A DNA stretch of 47,384 nucleotides from Acidimicrobiales bacterium. Its GTDB lineage: Bacteria; Actinomycetota; Acidimicrobiia; Acidimicrobiales; GCA-2861595. This document shows positions 1-8,590 of the stretch, piece by piece. The position numbers were made by a program, and so were the translations under genes. Each line of letters opens with the position of its first letter. Positions within the stretch are counted from its first letter, which is position 1. The notes beneath the pieces were generated by a model. The model worked only from the letters and a program-made list of their open reading frames with translations. It did no database searches and was not told the DNA's origin. Location: positions 274,486 through 321,869 of the forward strand of contig JAUJNQ010000003.1 in assembly GCA_030448025.1 (NCBI GenBank). Reading direction: 5' to 3'.

Positions 1-259
1 CCCGCGCCTCCAGCCGCTCGAGGCGCTCGGAGAGGCCTTCCAGGGCGGCGACGACGATTTGGCTGGTGTCCGGGCCGACCGCCCGTTCCGGCTCGCTTCG
101 CGCCGCCAGCGTGCCTTCGAGGGAGGACAGACGGCCGTCAACGCGGTCGAGCACCTCTCCGAGCATGGACATCAGCGCCTGGAGAAACACAGTCGTGCCG
201 CTCGGCGTCTCTTCGCTGGCGGAAACCTCCCGCGGCTTGGGATGACCGTCATCGGGCAA
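1..259 (-). CDS. Partial coiled-coil-like hypothetical protein, cut by the left edge
   Basis: The minus strand is open from base 259 to the edge. I place the start at a TTG (257-259) because a strong AAGGAGG lies 9 bases upstream; the ATG at 262-264 near the same site opens only a five-codon frame. The 86 visible codons are hydrophilic and rich in Glu, Arg and Leu. They have leucines at heptad-like spacing (LEGLSERLERLEAR near the edge), suggesting an amphipathic or coiled-coil segment. No family is recognised. The rest of the protein lies outside the window. The alternative is that this is a non-coding open frame; the good ribosome binding site argues for a gene. Confidence 0.45.
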   Translation of the reverse strand, partial: MPDDGHPKPREVSASEETPSGTTVFLQALMSMLGEVLDRVDGRLSSLEGTLAARSEPERAVGPDTSQIVVAALEGLSERLERLEAR

Positions 260-346
260 GTGCCATGACCTCCTTCGAGCGCGGCTTGCTCATTCTCCGT
301 CACGGAGCGTTTGGCTGCGAGCCAACCTGCGGCCGCCATCGGGGTG

Positions 347-374
347 CCCTGTCGACTGCTCCCTGTCGACTGCT
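347..374. repeat. Perfect 14-bp tandem duplication
   Basis: The unit CCCTGTCGACTGCT occurs twice head to tail (347-360 and 361-374), with CCCT of a third copy following. It lies a few bases beyond the TGA stop of the carboxylate-amine ligase gene. It is probably a slippage product; no function is visible. Confidence 0.8.
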
Positions 375-377
375 CCC

Positions 378-1517
378 TCAGGCCCGCCAGACCTGCCCGG
401 TTCGAAGCTCGGCCACCAGGCAGTCGACCACGTCGGACAGGGAGCCTCCACCGGCAACAACTTGGCGCTGGCGAAGGTAACTGGGGCGCTCCGCGATGGT
501 GAGGATCCCCGCCAGCTCGCCCTCACAGCCGAGCTGACGGGCCACCGGACTGAGCTCGTCCGCGAGACGGCTGAGCGCCTCCGGCAACGGCACGACGTGG
601 CCCTCCCGGTCGACGATGATCTCCGCCTCCACCCCGTACCGGGCAGCCCGCCACTTGTTCTGGCGCACGATCCAGTCCGGTTGGACCTCCAGCCCTTCCC
701 CTCGCTCGTGACGCTGCTCCATCCATTCCACCAGGCACTGGATCAGGGCGGCGACGGTCGTCACCTCTCCCAGGGTCGGTATCCCGTCGCAGATGCGCAC
801 CTCGACGGTCCCGAACGTTGGATGCGGGCGGATGTCCCACCACACCTCCCGGATCGTGGTGATGGCGTCGGCCGACATCAGCGCCTTCATGAAGTGCTGG
901 AACTCCTCCCAGTTCTCGAACTGGTAGGGAAGTCCCGCCGTGGGCAGCCCCTCGAAGATCTTGGAGCGGGCTGACGCCAGGCCCGTGTCGTGACCGTGCC
1001 AGTACGGGCTCGACGCCGACAGACCCAGGAGGTGGGGGATGTAGACGTTGAGGGAATTGCAGATGGCGATTGCCTTGGCCGCGGAGCGGACACCGACGTG
1101 AACGTGGATGCCGAAGATCTGCAGGCGGCGCGCAGGCCATTGAACCTGTTCCACCAAGTGGTGGTAGCGGGCGTCGGGGCTGATCTGCTGCGCACTCCAG
1201 CTCGAGAAGGGGTGGGTGCCGGAGCAGAGCAACTCCAAGCCGGCTTCGTCGGTGAGGGAGCGGAGATCGTCCAGCGTCTCCTGGAGATCTGAACGGGCCT
1301 CGGCCGCGGTCTGGCACACACCGGTGATGACCTCGATGGTCGACTCGAGAAGCTCGTGCTTGGCCTTCGGGTGCGCTCCGTCCGGATAGCCGAGGCCCAT
1401 CTCGGTGAGCACCTTCGTCGCCGCGCTGCAGAGCTCACGGGACTCTCGGTCGACGATCTGCAGCTCCATCTCGACGCCCAGGCTCGAACGCTGCGAAGAG
1501 TGGAACTCGATCTCCAT
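378..1517 (-). CDS. Carboxylate-amine ligase, glutamate-cysteine ligase family 2 (YbdK/EgtA-like)
   Basis: An ATP-dependent carboxylate-amine ligase of the GCS2 family, whose members join glutamate to cysteine or a related amine. The 379-residue length fits YbdK-type proteins. Family signatures seen are the N-terminal SLGVEMELQIVD segment (ligand-binding Glu residues), GIHVHVGV near the middle and the late FGTVEVRICD segment. I start at the ATG at 1517, because upstream in-frame residues are Arg/Ala-rich and unlike the family. Actinobacterial relatives include EgtA of ergothioneine synthesis and enzymes of unknown substrate; no egtB or egtD gene is nearby, so the substrate is not assigned. 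It appears to be a single gene, with no close co-directional neighbour. Confidence 0.9.
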   Translation of the reverse strand: MEIEFHSSQRSSLGVEMELQIVDRESRELCSAATKVLTEMGLGYPDGAHPKAKHELLESTIEVITGVCQTAAEARSDLQETLDDLRSLTDEAGLELLCSGTHPFSSWSAQQISPDARYHHLVEQVQWPARRLQIFGIHVHVGVRSAAKAIAICNSLNVYIPHLLGLSASSPYWHGHDTGLASARSKIFEGLPTAGLPYQFENWEEFQHFMKALMSADAITTIREVWWDIRPHPTFGTVEVRICDGIPTLGEVTTVAALIQCLVEWMEQRHERGEGLEVQPDWIVRQNKWRAARYGVEAEIIVDREGHVVPLPEALSRLADELSPVARQLGCEGELAGILTIAERPSYLRQRQVVAGGGSLSDVVDCLVAELRTGQVWRA

Positions 1518-1621
1518 GGCACCTGATTCTGCCCGGCGGATGCGCCGGGCCGCCCCATCCCGGCTCGCCCTCCCCTGGCCGACGGCCGGGGCGGCCATGA
1601 CGTGACTGCCCCGCTACCGGA

Positions 1622-2365
1622 TTACCGCCGGACGCTCCCCCGACGGCGGTACGAGCGCCGCTGCTTCGTCGCCCTGCGCTTGGCTTTGGTGCAGCGCTGC
1701 GTACGCGTCAACCGCGTGACGCGCCGGCCGCCGACCCTGCGGGTGACACGGAGCGTCCGCGTGCTGCAACGCCGACCGGACCTGGCGGCCGCGGACCTGA
1801 CGCGGGCGGACCTGGCGGCCGGACCCGCTGTACTCGACATGACGTTCGGCGCAACACCGCCGGTGCGGGCGAACATCTGCGTCATCCAGATACGACCGTC
1901 GCCCCCGACCGCGACCCCGACGCCGGCGGTGTTGAAGTTGCCGAGGATTGCAGAACGGTGGGTGGGAGACGCCATGAACAAGCTCGTGATCGTGGCGACC
2001 GACGGACCCTGACCCACGTTCTCGGCTGCCCCCGTGTACGAGGGCAGCACCGAGTTCACCTCGCCGGCGAGGTTGCTGCTGTGGAAGAGGCTCCCACTGG
2101 CCGCCATCTGCGCCGACTGCTGTTGGGCCAGAGCCGTGAGGCCTCCGTCCTCGGACACCGGGGGCAGCCCTGCGGCTGTTCGGGGGCCGTTCACGGAGCT
2201 GACGTCGGCGGCGGCGACGGCCGGAGCCACGAAGACCGATACCGCCGTGGCGGCCGCAGCCATCGCTCTCCATCTCGACCGCCTCCGCGGGCTCGGCCCC
2301 GCGTCGTCAACCGAGTCTTCCTCAGCCGAAACGCGTACGTGCTTCGACAAGCCCTTGAATTCCAT
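1622..2365 (-). CDS. Secreted CAP/SCP-domain protein with Arg-rich C-terminal tail
   Basis: 248 residues from the ATG at 2365 (GAAGGG nine bases upstream). A basic N-terminus is followed by a hydrophobic segment ending in AVAAADV, a likely signal peptide after about residue 50. A CAP (cysteine-rich secretory protein/PR-1) domain follows, recognised by LFHSSNLAGEV, the AENVG turn, SPTHRSAILG and the closing IWMTQMFA. CAP proteins in bacteria are extracytoplasmic and of mostly unknown function, sometimes linked to the cell wall. The last 60 or so residues are unusual: dense in Arg and Lys with two Cys and no acidic residues, possibly binding wall polymers or membranes (inference). It is divergent from the MerR-like gene at 2791. 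Confidence 0.85.
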   Translation of the reverse strand: MEFKGLSKHVRVSAEEDSVDDAGPSPRRRSRWRAMAAAATAVSVFVAPAVAAADVSSVNGPRTAAGLPPVSEDGGLTALAQQQSAQMAASGSLFHSSNLAGEVNSVLPSYTGAAENVGQGPSVATITSLFMASPTHRSAILGNFNTAGVGVAVGGDGRIWMTQMFARTGGVAPNVMSSTAGPAARSARVRSAAARSGRRCSTRTLRVTRRVGGRRVTRLTRTQRCTKAKRRATKQRRSYRRRGSVRR

Positions 2366-2790
2366 TGGATCCGCCCTTCTCCATGGGGCTGCCGCCCGCA
2401 CCGCACAACCTGGTCCCCGGTGACCTGGTCCTTGGGTGGGTGAGGCCGCGCCGCCGCAACGTCTTTGAACCGGGGTGCCGAAACTGTATCGCCCCCACCA
2501 TCCAGGAGGCAACCACGGTCCGCTTTCGTCCGGCCTCGGTCCGCGTCCGACGAGGGCAACCAGGCCCTCTGGCCGCCGGCATCGTCCTCCAGAGCGGTGA
2601 TCGGTCAGGGACACCGACGACCACCGGGGTAAGGCATGTCCCAGACGCTTATGACTCCAGAAAGCCCCGCGTTTCGGCGCTTTGGGCCGGTACAGCGAGG
2701 GCACAGCCGAGCGAACTCATGACTGCAACCGTTGCACGCCCGCTTGGCCTTTCGTTTGGCGTTGCGGGCTCTTGGTCGTACGCTCGGGTA
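2366..2790. other. 425-bp divergent intergenic region with a direct repeat
   Basis: The region separates the CAP gene (minus) and the MerR-like gene (plus), and no convincing ORF is present. The nine-base word ACCTGGTCC occurs at 2408-2416 and 2423-2431, a period of 15 bases, close to the CAP start. It could be a regulator site, but this is only suggestive. I looked for a c-di-AMP (ydaO) riboswitch, common ahead of wall-hydrolase genes in Actinobacteria, and did not find its conserved blocks. Confidence 0.4.
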
Positions 2791-3666
2791 ATGAAGTCCG
2801 GCGCAAACGGAAAGAGGCGGCGGCGCCGACCGAGCCGTTACACCGTCGGCGACGTGGCCGAGCGAACCGCCCTAACTCCCCGAACGATCCGCTCCTACCA
2901 GACCCAGGGGCTCCTGCCCCCGCCCGAGCGTCATGGCCGCGTCGCCTACTACGACGACTCCCACCTCGAGCGCCTCGAAGAGATCGGCGAGCTGAAGGAA
3001 GACGGTCTGAGCCTCGCCACCATCCAGGACGTGCTTGCCCGACGAGAGACCGAGAACCGCGCCAAGGCCACCAGGGCGAAGGCCAGAGCGAAGGCCGACG
3101 CTCCTTCGAGGCCGCCGGCCTCGACGACTGCCGAGCGCGGTGTGGCGACGAGCGCGCCCAAGGCGGCCAGCGGTGCCGCCGAGTCAGTGGTCGACGTTGG
3201 CGCGGGCACGACCCGTGTGCCCGTGCTGGGCATCGATCCCGACGCCAAGAGGAGCGACGACGCCGAATCCCCGAGGAGACGCCTGGGCGTGGTCGCTGCA
3301 GTGGTCCTTGTACTGCTCCTCAGCGTCGCCGCAGTGAGCTCGGTGGTCGCCGTCATGAGCCTCAGCGCCGCCGACGACGACAGGAAGCGGCTCGGCCGCC
3401 AAGTGTCCGATCTCCAGAGTGACCTCTCCCGGCTCGACGGCAACCAAGGCCCGCCGCTGACCGTCGTGGTCCCAGGTCCGGTCCAGCAGCCGCCTGCCCC
3501 GGGCGCGCCACCCACCACCGCTCCTCCATCCACCAGGACGGTCGTCGTCACGACGCCACGTCAAGCGCCCGCTGCCCCGCCCCCCGCCCCGCCCGCCACC
3601 ACCCCTGCCTCTCCGCCGACGACGCGGCCCTGCACCCTCAACCTCCTCGGCGCCTGCGTCCCCTGA
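2791..3666 (+). CDS. MerR-type HTH protein with a transmembrane anchor and Pro/Thr-rich tail
   Basis: 291 residues from the ATG at 2791. Residues about 14-90 form a MerR winged helix: YTVGDVAERTALTPRTIRSY, then QGLLPPPERHGRVAYYDDS and the LEEIGELKEDGLSLATIQDVL arm. A charged Ala/Lys linker follows. At about 164-189 there is one clear membrane helix (GVVAAVVLVLLLSVAAVSS), preceded by Arg residues that predict a cytoplasmic N-terminus. Next comes a short coiled coil (about 195-216), then a Pro/Thr/Ala-rich tail ending with two Cys (TRPCTLNLLGACVP). Ordinary MerR proteins are soluble dimers, so this is an unusual one-component, membrane-tethered layout. The downstream gene is a class A PBP and the divergent gene a CAP protein, which suggests envelope-linked control (inference). 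The upstream ribosome site is weak. Confidence 0.85.
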   Translation: MKSGANGKRRRRRPSRYTVGDVAERTALTPRTIRSYQTQGLLPPPERHGRVAYYDDSHLERLEEIGELKEDGLSLATIQDVLARRETENRAKATRAKARAKADAPSRPPASTTAERGVATSAPKAASGAAESVVDVGAGTTRVPVLGIDPDAKRSDDAESPRRRLGVVAAVVLVLLLSVAAVSSVVAVMSLSAADDDRKRLGRQVSDLQSDLSRLDGNQGPPLTVVVPGPVQQPPAPGAPPTTAPPSTRTVVVTTPRQAPAAPPPAPPATTPASPPTTRPCTLNLLGACVP

Positions 3667-3777
3667 CCGGGCTCGAAGATGATGGGCGCCACCTCCGAGC
3701 GGTCGCCGCTCTGACGGTCGCCTCCAGTCGGACCGCTGACCGGCGTCGAGCCACCCGTGGCGCGAGACTTGGGATCC

Positions 3778-6000
3778 ATGGATCACCGTCCTCTGGCCCG
3801 TGCCTGCCGCATCGTGGTCCTCTTGGCAGCCCTCACTCCCCTCCTCGTGACCCTGACCGTGTGGATGGTGTGGCGCTACGGCGGGGGTTCCGGGGAGTTC
3901 CCCGAGCCCACCGCCCCGGAGGGTGGCGCGGTCAGTCGCGTGTTCGACGTGAACGGGCAGCAGATCGGGCAGTTCCAGCAGTTCGACCAGAACATCCCGT
4001 TCAAGGAGGGCGACATCCCGCTCCGCCTGAAGCAGGCGGTCGTCGCCGCCGAGGACAAGTCCTTCTACTCCCACGGAGGCGTGGACCCGCGAGGCCTGAC
4101 TCGAGCGGTTCGAGCCGACATCCTCTCTCAGGAGATCATCCAGGGCGGCTCCACCATCACCCAGCAATACGTTCGGAACGCGTACACGGGCAGGGAGCGG
4201 ACGTCGGGACGAAAGCTCCGCGAGGTCGTGCTGGCCGGGAGACTCGACCGGAGGATGGCCAAGGACGAGATCCTGTTCAAGTACCTCTCCACCCTCTACC
4301 TGGGCGAAGGCTCCTACGGCGTGGGCGCCGCCTCGGAGAATTACTTCCGCAAGCCCGTGAGCCAGCTCAACCTCTCGGAGGCAGCCCTGCTGGCCGGGCT
4401 GATACCGGCCCCGAGCCGCTACGAGCCCCGTGGCGACCCCGGCGCCGCAGAGGAGAAGCGACGGATCGTTCTGGACAAGATGCTCGAAGAGGGCTACATC
4501 ACGACCGACGAGCACGCCGAAGCCTCGGCGCAGAGCATCTGGACGGCGGCCAACGTGGTCCCCAGCCGACCGGCCACCGTGATCTTCCCCCCTCAGCAGG
4601 CGGTCCCCAAGTACCCCTACTTCTTCGACTACCTGCGTCGCTACCTCGTCGGCAAGTACGGTCCCGAGGCCCTCTTCAAGGGTGGCCTCGAGATCCATAC
4701 GACGCTCGACCCCAAGCGGCAGGCGGCAGCCGAGAAGTCGGTCTCCGACGCTCTGTCGGGCACCAGCCCTCCCCTTGAGATGGCCCTCACCGCCGTCGAG
4801 CCCGAAACCGGCTTCGTGCGGGCCATGGTGGGTGGGCGAGACTTCTTCGCGCCCGGCGGCCAGGCCAACCTGGCCCTCGGCGGCTGCTCCCGACCGCCCG
4901 AGAGGCTCGAGGACAAGGTCGACGTCTCAGCCACGTGCTGGGACCCAAAGGCCAATGCCGTGGTGGGAGGGGGCACCGGGCGCCAGGCGGGCTCCTCGTG
5001 GAAGCCGATTGTCCTGGCCGCCGCCCTCGCCAAGGGCATACCCGAGACCAAGGCGTACCCGGCCCCGAGCACGTACCGGTTCAAGGGGTGCAAGGGTGAT
5101 CAGGGCTGCACGATCCAGAACTACGAGGGCAGCGGCGGCGGCAGCGCCAACCTCAGGAGCGCCACGGCGCGGTCGATCAACACCGTCTACGCCCAGCTCA
5201 TCGGGGACGTGGGGGTCAAGGAGACCGCCGAGATGGCCAAGAAGCTGGGCATTACGTCGGCGTGGGTGGCCACCCCCGAGATCCACGGGCCCAGCTATTC
5301 CATCGGCACGCAGGAGGTGGCGCCCCTCGACATGGCCTCGGCCTTCGGCGTGTTCGCCAACCAGGGCAGACGCGCCCCGGCCACACCCGTGGAGTGGATC
5401 CGGGCGCCCGACGGCAGCTCGCGCGAGGACAACCGTCGCCGCAGCCCGGAGCGGGTCCTCGACCCCGGCGTGGCCAGCCAGGTCACCGACATCTTGAAGG
5501 GCGTCATCTCGGGCGGCACGGGCACGAACGCCGACATCGGACGCCCCGCCGCGGGCAAGACAGGCACGGCACAGGAGTGGCGAGACGCCTGGTTCGTGGG
5601 CTACACGCCGCAGCTGTCGACGGCGGTGTGGATCGGAAACCGAGACCGGCCGACCTCGCTCTTCGGGATCAAGGGTGTGCCCCGCGTCACGGGCGGCTCC
5701 ATTCCCGCCGAGACGTGGAAGGCCTTCATGACCGAGGCACTGAGGGAGGTGCCGCCCACCGATTTCACCGGAGCTCCGGCTCCTGCGGTGGCGCCTGTAC
5801 CCCTCGTTCCGGCTCCCACGGCCCCCCGCACTCCTCCTGACACGCCGCCCACCTCCTTACCCACCGGTGATCCTTCGCAGCCCTTCTCCCGGGACACACC
5901 CTTCGGGCCCTTCGGCCCATACGGGCCACCCGGCGGCAACGACCAAGGTGCAACGACCACGACCACCGTGCCCCGGCCTCCTCCGGACCTCGTCCCATGA
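3778..6000 (+). CDS. Class A penicillin-binding protein (transglycosylase-transpeptidase)
   Basis: A bifunctional peptidoglycan synthase that polymerises lipid II and cross-links stem peptides at the outer face of the membrane. A short basic N-terminus precedes one membrane helix (about 10-30). The GT51 transglycosylase domain shows EDKSFYSHGGVDPRG with catalytic Glu near 92, the GGSTITQQ motif and KDEILFKYLSTLYLGEG. The transpeptidase domain has SSWK (nucleophile Ser near 405), SIN (about 465) and KTGTAQEW (about 595). The C-terminal 80 residues are Pro/Thr-rich and probably extend into the wall. I chose the ATG at 3778; a GTG at 3757 would add seven residues, and neither has a strong ribosome site. 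It follows the membrane MerR gene by 111 bases. Confidence 0.95.
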   Translation: MDHRPLARACRIVVLLAALTPLLVTLTVWMVWRYGGGSGEFPEPTAPEGGAVSRVFDVNGQQIGQFQQFDQNIPFKEGDIPLRLKQAVVAAEDKSFYSHGGVDPRGLTRAVRADILSQEIIQGGSTITQQYVRNAYTGRERTSGRKLREVVLAGRLDRRMAKDEILFKYLSTLYLGEGSYGVGAASENYFRKPVSQLNLSEAALLAGLIPAPSRYEPRGDPGAAEEKRRIVLDKMLEEGYITTDEHAEASAQSIWTAANVVPSRPATVIFPPQQAVPKYPYFFDYLRRYLVGKYGPEALFKGGLEIHTTLDPKRQAAAEKSVSDALSGTSPPLEMALTAVEPETGFVRAMVGGRDFFAPGGQANLALGGCSRPPERLEDKVDVSATCWDPKANAVVGGGTGRQAGSSWKPIVLAAALAKGIPETKAYPAPSTYRFKGCKGDQGCTIQNYEGSGGGSANLRSATARSINTVYAQLIGDVGVKETAEMAKKLGITSAWVATPEIHGPSYSIGTQEVAPLDMASAFGVFANQGRRAPATPVEWIRAPDGSSREDNRRRSPERVLDPGVASQVTDILKGVISGGTGTNADIGRPAAGKTGTAQEWRDAWFVGYTPQLSTAVWIGNRDRPTSLFGIKGVPRVTGGSIPAETWKAFMTEALREVPPTDFTGAPAPAVAPVPLVPAPTAPRTPPDTPPTSLPTGDPSQPFSRDTPFGPFGPYGPPGGNDQGATTTTTVPRPPPDLVP

Positions 6001-6081
6001 TGTGTCCCGCCCGGACATCCTCACCGAGCCACCCGTAGTGCGAGCCCCCGGACGGTCCCGAGCTCGTGACTGCTTGGGGCA

Positions 6082-6369
6082 ATGATCGTCGTCGTCATCG
6101 TCCTCGTCTGCGTGCTCTTCGCGGTGGGCACCTGTTTCATCCTCTACCAGCTGGGCGTGGTGCCAAGCCGACCGGGTTCACCAGAGCGTCCGTCGTGGGC
6201 CGCGCCGTCGATCGGAGGCCGCACCCCCCTCCAGGACGCTCGGGCTGGCGGTCGGGAGTGGCCGCAGGGCTGTCTCATCGCGCTCTTGGTGGGCGGCGGG
6301 ATCTGGTTCTTGCTCTGGGGCCTCGTCCTTGTCCTTGCCCTTCGCATCCTGAGCAACCCGTTCGGCTGA
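6082..6369 (+). CDS. Small two-helix membrane protein of unknown function
   Basis: 95 residues from an ATG preceded by TTGGGGCA. A strongly hydrophobic N-terminal helix (MIVVVIVLVCVLFAVGTC) and a second one near residues 62-88 (LIALLVGGGIWFLLWGLVL) flank a Pro/Gly/Arg-rich loop. No family is recognised. It sits 81 bases after the PBP gene on the same strand and may be co-transcribed with it. The hydrophobic pattern is unlikely in a chance frame, so I consider it real with moderate confidence. Confidence 0.6.
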   Translation: MIVVVIVLVCVLFAVGTCFILYQLGVVPSRPGSPERPSWAAPSIGGRTPLQDARAGGREWPQGCLIALLVGGGIWFLLWGLVLVLALRILSNPFG

Positions 6370-6437
6370 CGTTCCGCCCTAATCAACCCGGCAGGCGCCG
6401 CGAGTCAGCCGTTGCAACCGTTGCAGCCCGGAGCTGC

Positions 6438-7391
6438 CTAGGCGAGCCGGTGAATAAGCTCCTCTTGCCAGAAGCGCAGGAATCCCTCCTGGTCGTCCCC
6501 GCACTGCACGACCGCCACGTGGTCGAAGCCGGCGTTCACGAACTCGCCGATGGCAGCAACGTGGAGGTCCGGATCGGGACCACAGGGGGCCAACTCGGCC
6601 ACATCGTCCTCCGTCACCCCCGCCGTTGCCGCCTCGAAGTTCGATGGGCCGGGAAGCTCCGACATCACCGGCCAACCAGGGACACCAAAGCGCCAGAGCT
6701 CTCGTGCCGTGGCTCGTGCCGACGCCTCGTCCTCGGCCCAGCACACCGGGATCTGTCCGTACCTGGGACCCGTGCCGCCGGCCGAGGTGTACTTGGAGAC
6801 GAGCTCAGCTTCGGGTTCGACTGCGATGATGCCATCGCCGTGCTCGGCTGCCAACGCGATCGAGCGTCCGCCGCTCACCGCCACACAGACCTGCGGGGGC
6901 GACTCGGGGAGGGTGTAGAGGCGGGCGTCGTCGACACGGAAGTGCCGGCCCCGGTAGCGCTGCGTGCCACCTCCCCAGAGAAGGCGAATGATCTCGATGG
7001 CCTCGCGCAGCATGTCCAATCGGATGTCGGGGGGCGGCCAGCCCCGACCGACCACATGCTCGTTGAGATTCTCACCGGAGCCGAGCCCCAGGCTGAACCG
7101 ACCGTCGGACATCACGGCCACCGTCGCGGCGGCCTGGGCCACCACAGCCGGGTGATAACGGACGGTGGGACAGGTCACCGCCGTCATGAGGCTGATGCGC
7201 TCCGTGCGGTCGGCCACCGCCCCGAGGACGCTCCACGCGAAGGGGCTGTTGCCCTGCGACTCGAGCCAGGGGTGGAAGTGATCGGACATGACGGCGAAGT
7301 CGAACCCCGCCTCCTCGGCCAGCTGCGCCTCGCGGACGAGATCGTGCGGGGTTCGCTGCTCGGTCATGAGCGTGTAACCGAACGCCGTCAT
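6438..7391 (-). CDS. LLM-class F420-dependent oxidoreductase, G6PDH-like family
   Basis: 317 residues forming a luciferase-like (bacterial luciferase/F420) TIM barrel that would transfer hydride with coenzyme F420. Recognisable features are MTAFGYTLMTEQ at the start, EAGFDFAVMSDHFHPW, RISLMTAVTCP, the phosphate/cofactor loop GRFSLGLGSGENLNEHV and VAVSGGRSIALAAEHGDG. It fits the subfamily annotated as 'F420-dependent oxidoreductase, G6PDH family'; the true substrate is unknown. The ATG at 7391 has GGAGG three bases upstream and matches the family N-terminus; the longer open frame upstream is not protein-like. The DUF6197 gene lies immediately upstream on the same strand (22 bases), so the two may form an operon. 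Confidence 0.92.
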   Translation of the reverse strand: MTAFGYTLMTEQRTPHDLVREAQLAEEAGFDFAVMSDHFHPWLESQGNSPFAWSVLGAVADRTERISLMTAVTCPTVRYHPAVVAQAAATVAVMSDGRFSLGLGSGENLNEHVVGRGWPPPDIRLDMLREAIEIIRLLWGGGTQRYRGRHFRVDDARLYTLPESPPQVCVAVSGGRSIALAAEHGDGIIAVEPEAELVSKYTSAGGTGPRYGQIPVCWAEDEASARATARELWRFGVPGWPVMSELPGPSNFEAATAGVTEDDVAELAPCGPDPDLHVAAIGEFVNAGFDHVAVVQCGDDQEGFLRFWQEELIHRLA

Positions 7392-7413
7392 GAGTGAGCC
7401 TCCGCGCCAGGGC

Positions 7414-7746
7414 TCAAACCCGCTCGTCCTTGCGCACGGCTGCCTTCTCCATGACGCGAACGACATCCTCCATGGTGGTGTCCGGATGGTCGTTGAAGCG
7501 CGAGACCCCCACGCCACCGGTGCGCTCCGGGAACTGGGCCTCGATGACCTCGTTGACGAGTCGGACATCGTCTGCCATCTCGCCGGTCAACGGCACCCCG
7601 ACCTGGCGCCCGTCAAAGGGCTGGAGGCCGTAGGCCTCGTACAGAGCGCCTTGGATGCAGTGCCGGCCGGACGGATCGGTGAAGGCGTCCTTGGTCCATC
7701 CGGCACGGCTCAGGACCCTGATCGCTTCCCGGATCGTGTTCGTCAT
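7414..7746 (-). CDS. DUF6197 family small protein
   Basis: 110 residues from the ATG at 7746 with AAGGGAGA just upstream. The sequence shows an N-terminal helix (IREAIRVLSRAGWTKDAF), a central RHCIQGALYEAYG segment and a C-terminal NDHPDTTMEDVVRVMEKA, the pattern of the DUF6197 family of small actinobacterial proteins. The function is unknown. The gene shares strand and near-contiguity with the downstream F420 oxidoreductase. A much longer open frame extends upstream of it, but that part is low-complexity Arg/Pro/Ser shadow sequence. Confidence 0.8.
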   Translation of the reverse strand: MTNTIREAIRVLSRAGWTKDAFTDPSGRHCIQGALYEAYGLQPFDGRQVGVPLTGEMADDVRLVNEVIEAQFPERTGGVGVSRFNDHPDTTMEDVVRVMEKAAVRKDERV

Positions 7747-7826
7747 CGTGTTCTCCCTTGCGAAGCTGATGACCACGGACGATAACCCACACCAGGACGA
7801 GCGGCCGTGACATAGCGTGGCCTTCC

Positions 7827-8579
7827 GTGGACGATAGTGAGAGCCCACCCCCGGTGGAGGACGGAGCCAAGCGGGTCCGGACCTATCTCGGCGGCCAACT
7901 GGTTGCCGATACCGTTCGGCCCAAGCTGGTGTGGGAAGGGCGGCCCTACCCTGCGTACTACTTCCCCGGCGGGGACGTGCGCATGGAGCTGCTCGCCCCC
8001 AGCGGCCGTGGAGACACCTCCGCCGAGCTGGGTGAGGCCACCTGCTTCGACGTCGCCGGCGGCGGACAGGTGGCCGAGGGCGCAGCCCGGAGCTACCCCG
8101 AGTCGCCCGTCGAAGAGCTGCGCGACATGATCCGGTTCGACTGGGGAGCCATGGACGCGTGGTTCGAGGAGGACGAGGAGGTCTACGTCCATCCCCGAAG
8201 CCCCTATGTCCGGGTCGACATCCTCGCCAGCTCCCGGCGCGTGGAAGTCGAGCTCGATGGTGTGAAGGTGGCCGACTCCAGCCGGCCCCGCTTGCTGTTC
8301 GAGACCGGGCTCCCCACCCGGTACTACGTCCCCCAGGTGGACCTGCGCATGGACCTCCTCCTTCCCTCGAGCACCAGCACCCGCTGTCCGTACAAGGGGA
8401 CGGCCCGGTACTGGTCGGTGGGCGCCGGAGGTTCGGTGTTCGAGGACGTGGTGTGGACCTACCCGACGCCGGCTCCGGAGAGCGTGAAGATCGCCGGGCT
8501 GGCCTGCTTCCTAAACGAGAAGGTTGACCTCTACGTCGACGGCGTCCTCCAAGAGCGCCCGCAGAGCCCCTTCTCCTGA
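7827..8579 (+). CDS. Tandem DUF427-domain protein
   Basis: 250 residues from a GTG. The protein contains two copies of the DUF427 fold: first half RVRTYLGGQLVADTVRPKLV, YPAYYFPGGDVRMELL, and second half RRVEVELDGVKVADSSRPRL, PTRYYVPQVDLRMDLL, with a Y-S-V-x-A-G-G/DVAGGG strand in each. DUF427 proteins are small cytoplasmic proteins of unknown enzymatic role, widespread in Actinobacteria; the duplicated arrangement is a known variant. It is transcribed divergently from the DUF6197 gene and convergently with the sigma factor gene, 11 bases from its end. Confidence 0.88.
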   Translation: MDDSESPPPVEDGAKRVRTYLGGQLVADTVRPKLVWEGRPYPAYYFPGGDVRMELLAPSGRGDTSAELGEATCFDVAGGGQVAEGAARSYPESPVEELRDMIRFDWGAMDAWFEEDEEVYVHPRSPYVRVDILASSRRVEVELDGVKVADSSRPRLLFETGLPTRYYVPQVDLRMDLLLPSSTSTRCPYKGTARYWSVGAGGSVFEDVVWTYPTPAPESVKIAGLACFLNEKVDLYVDGVLQERPQSPFS

Positions 8580-8590
8580 GGTCCTTGCCG

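Noticed and set aside
2366-2790. Possible c-di-AMP riboswitch ahead of the CAP or MerR genes
   Set aside because: The conserved ydaO blocks could not be located on either strand.
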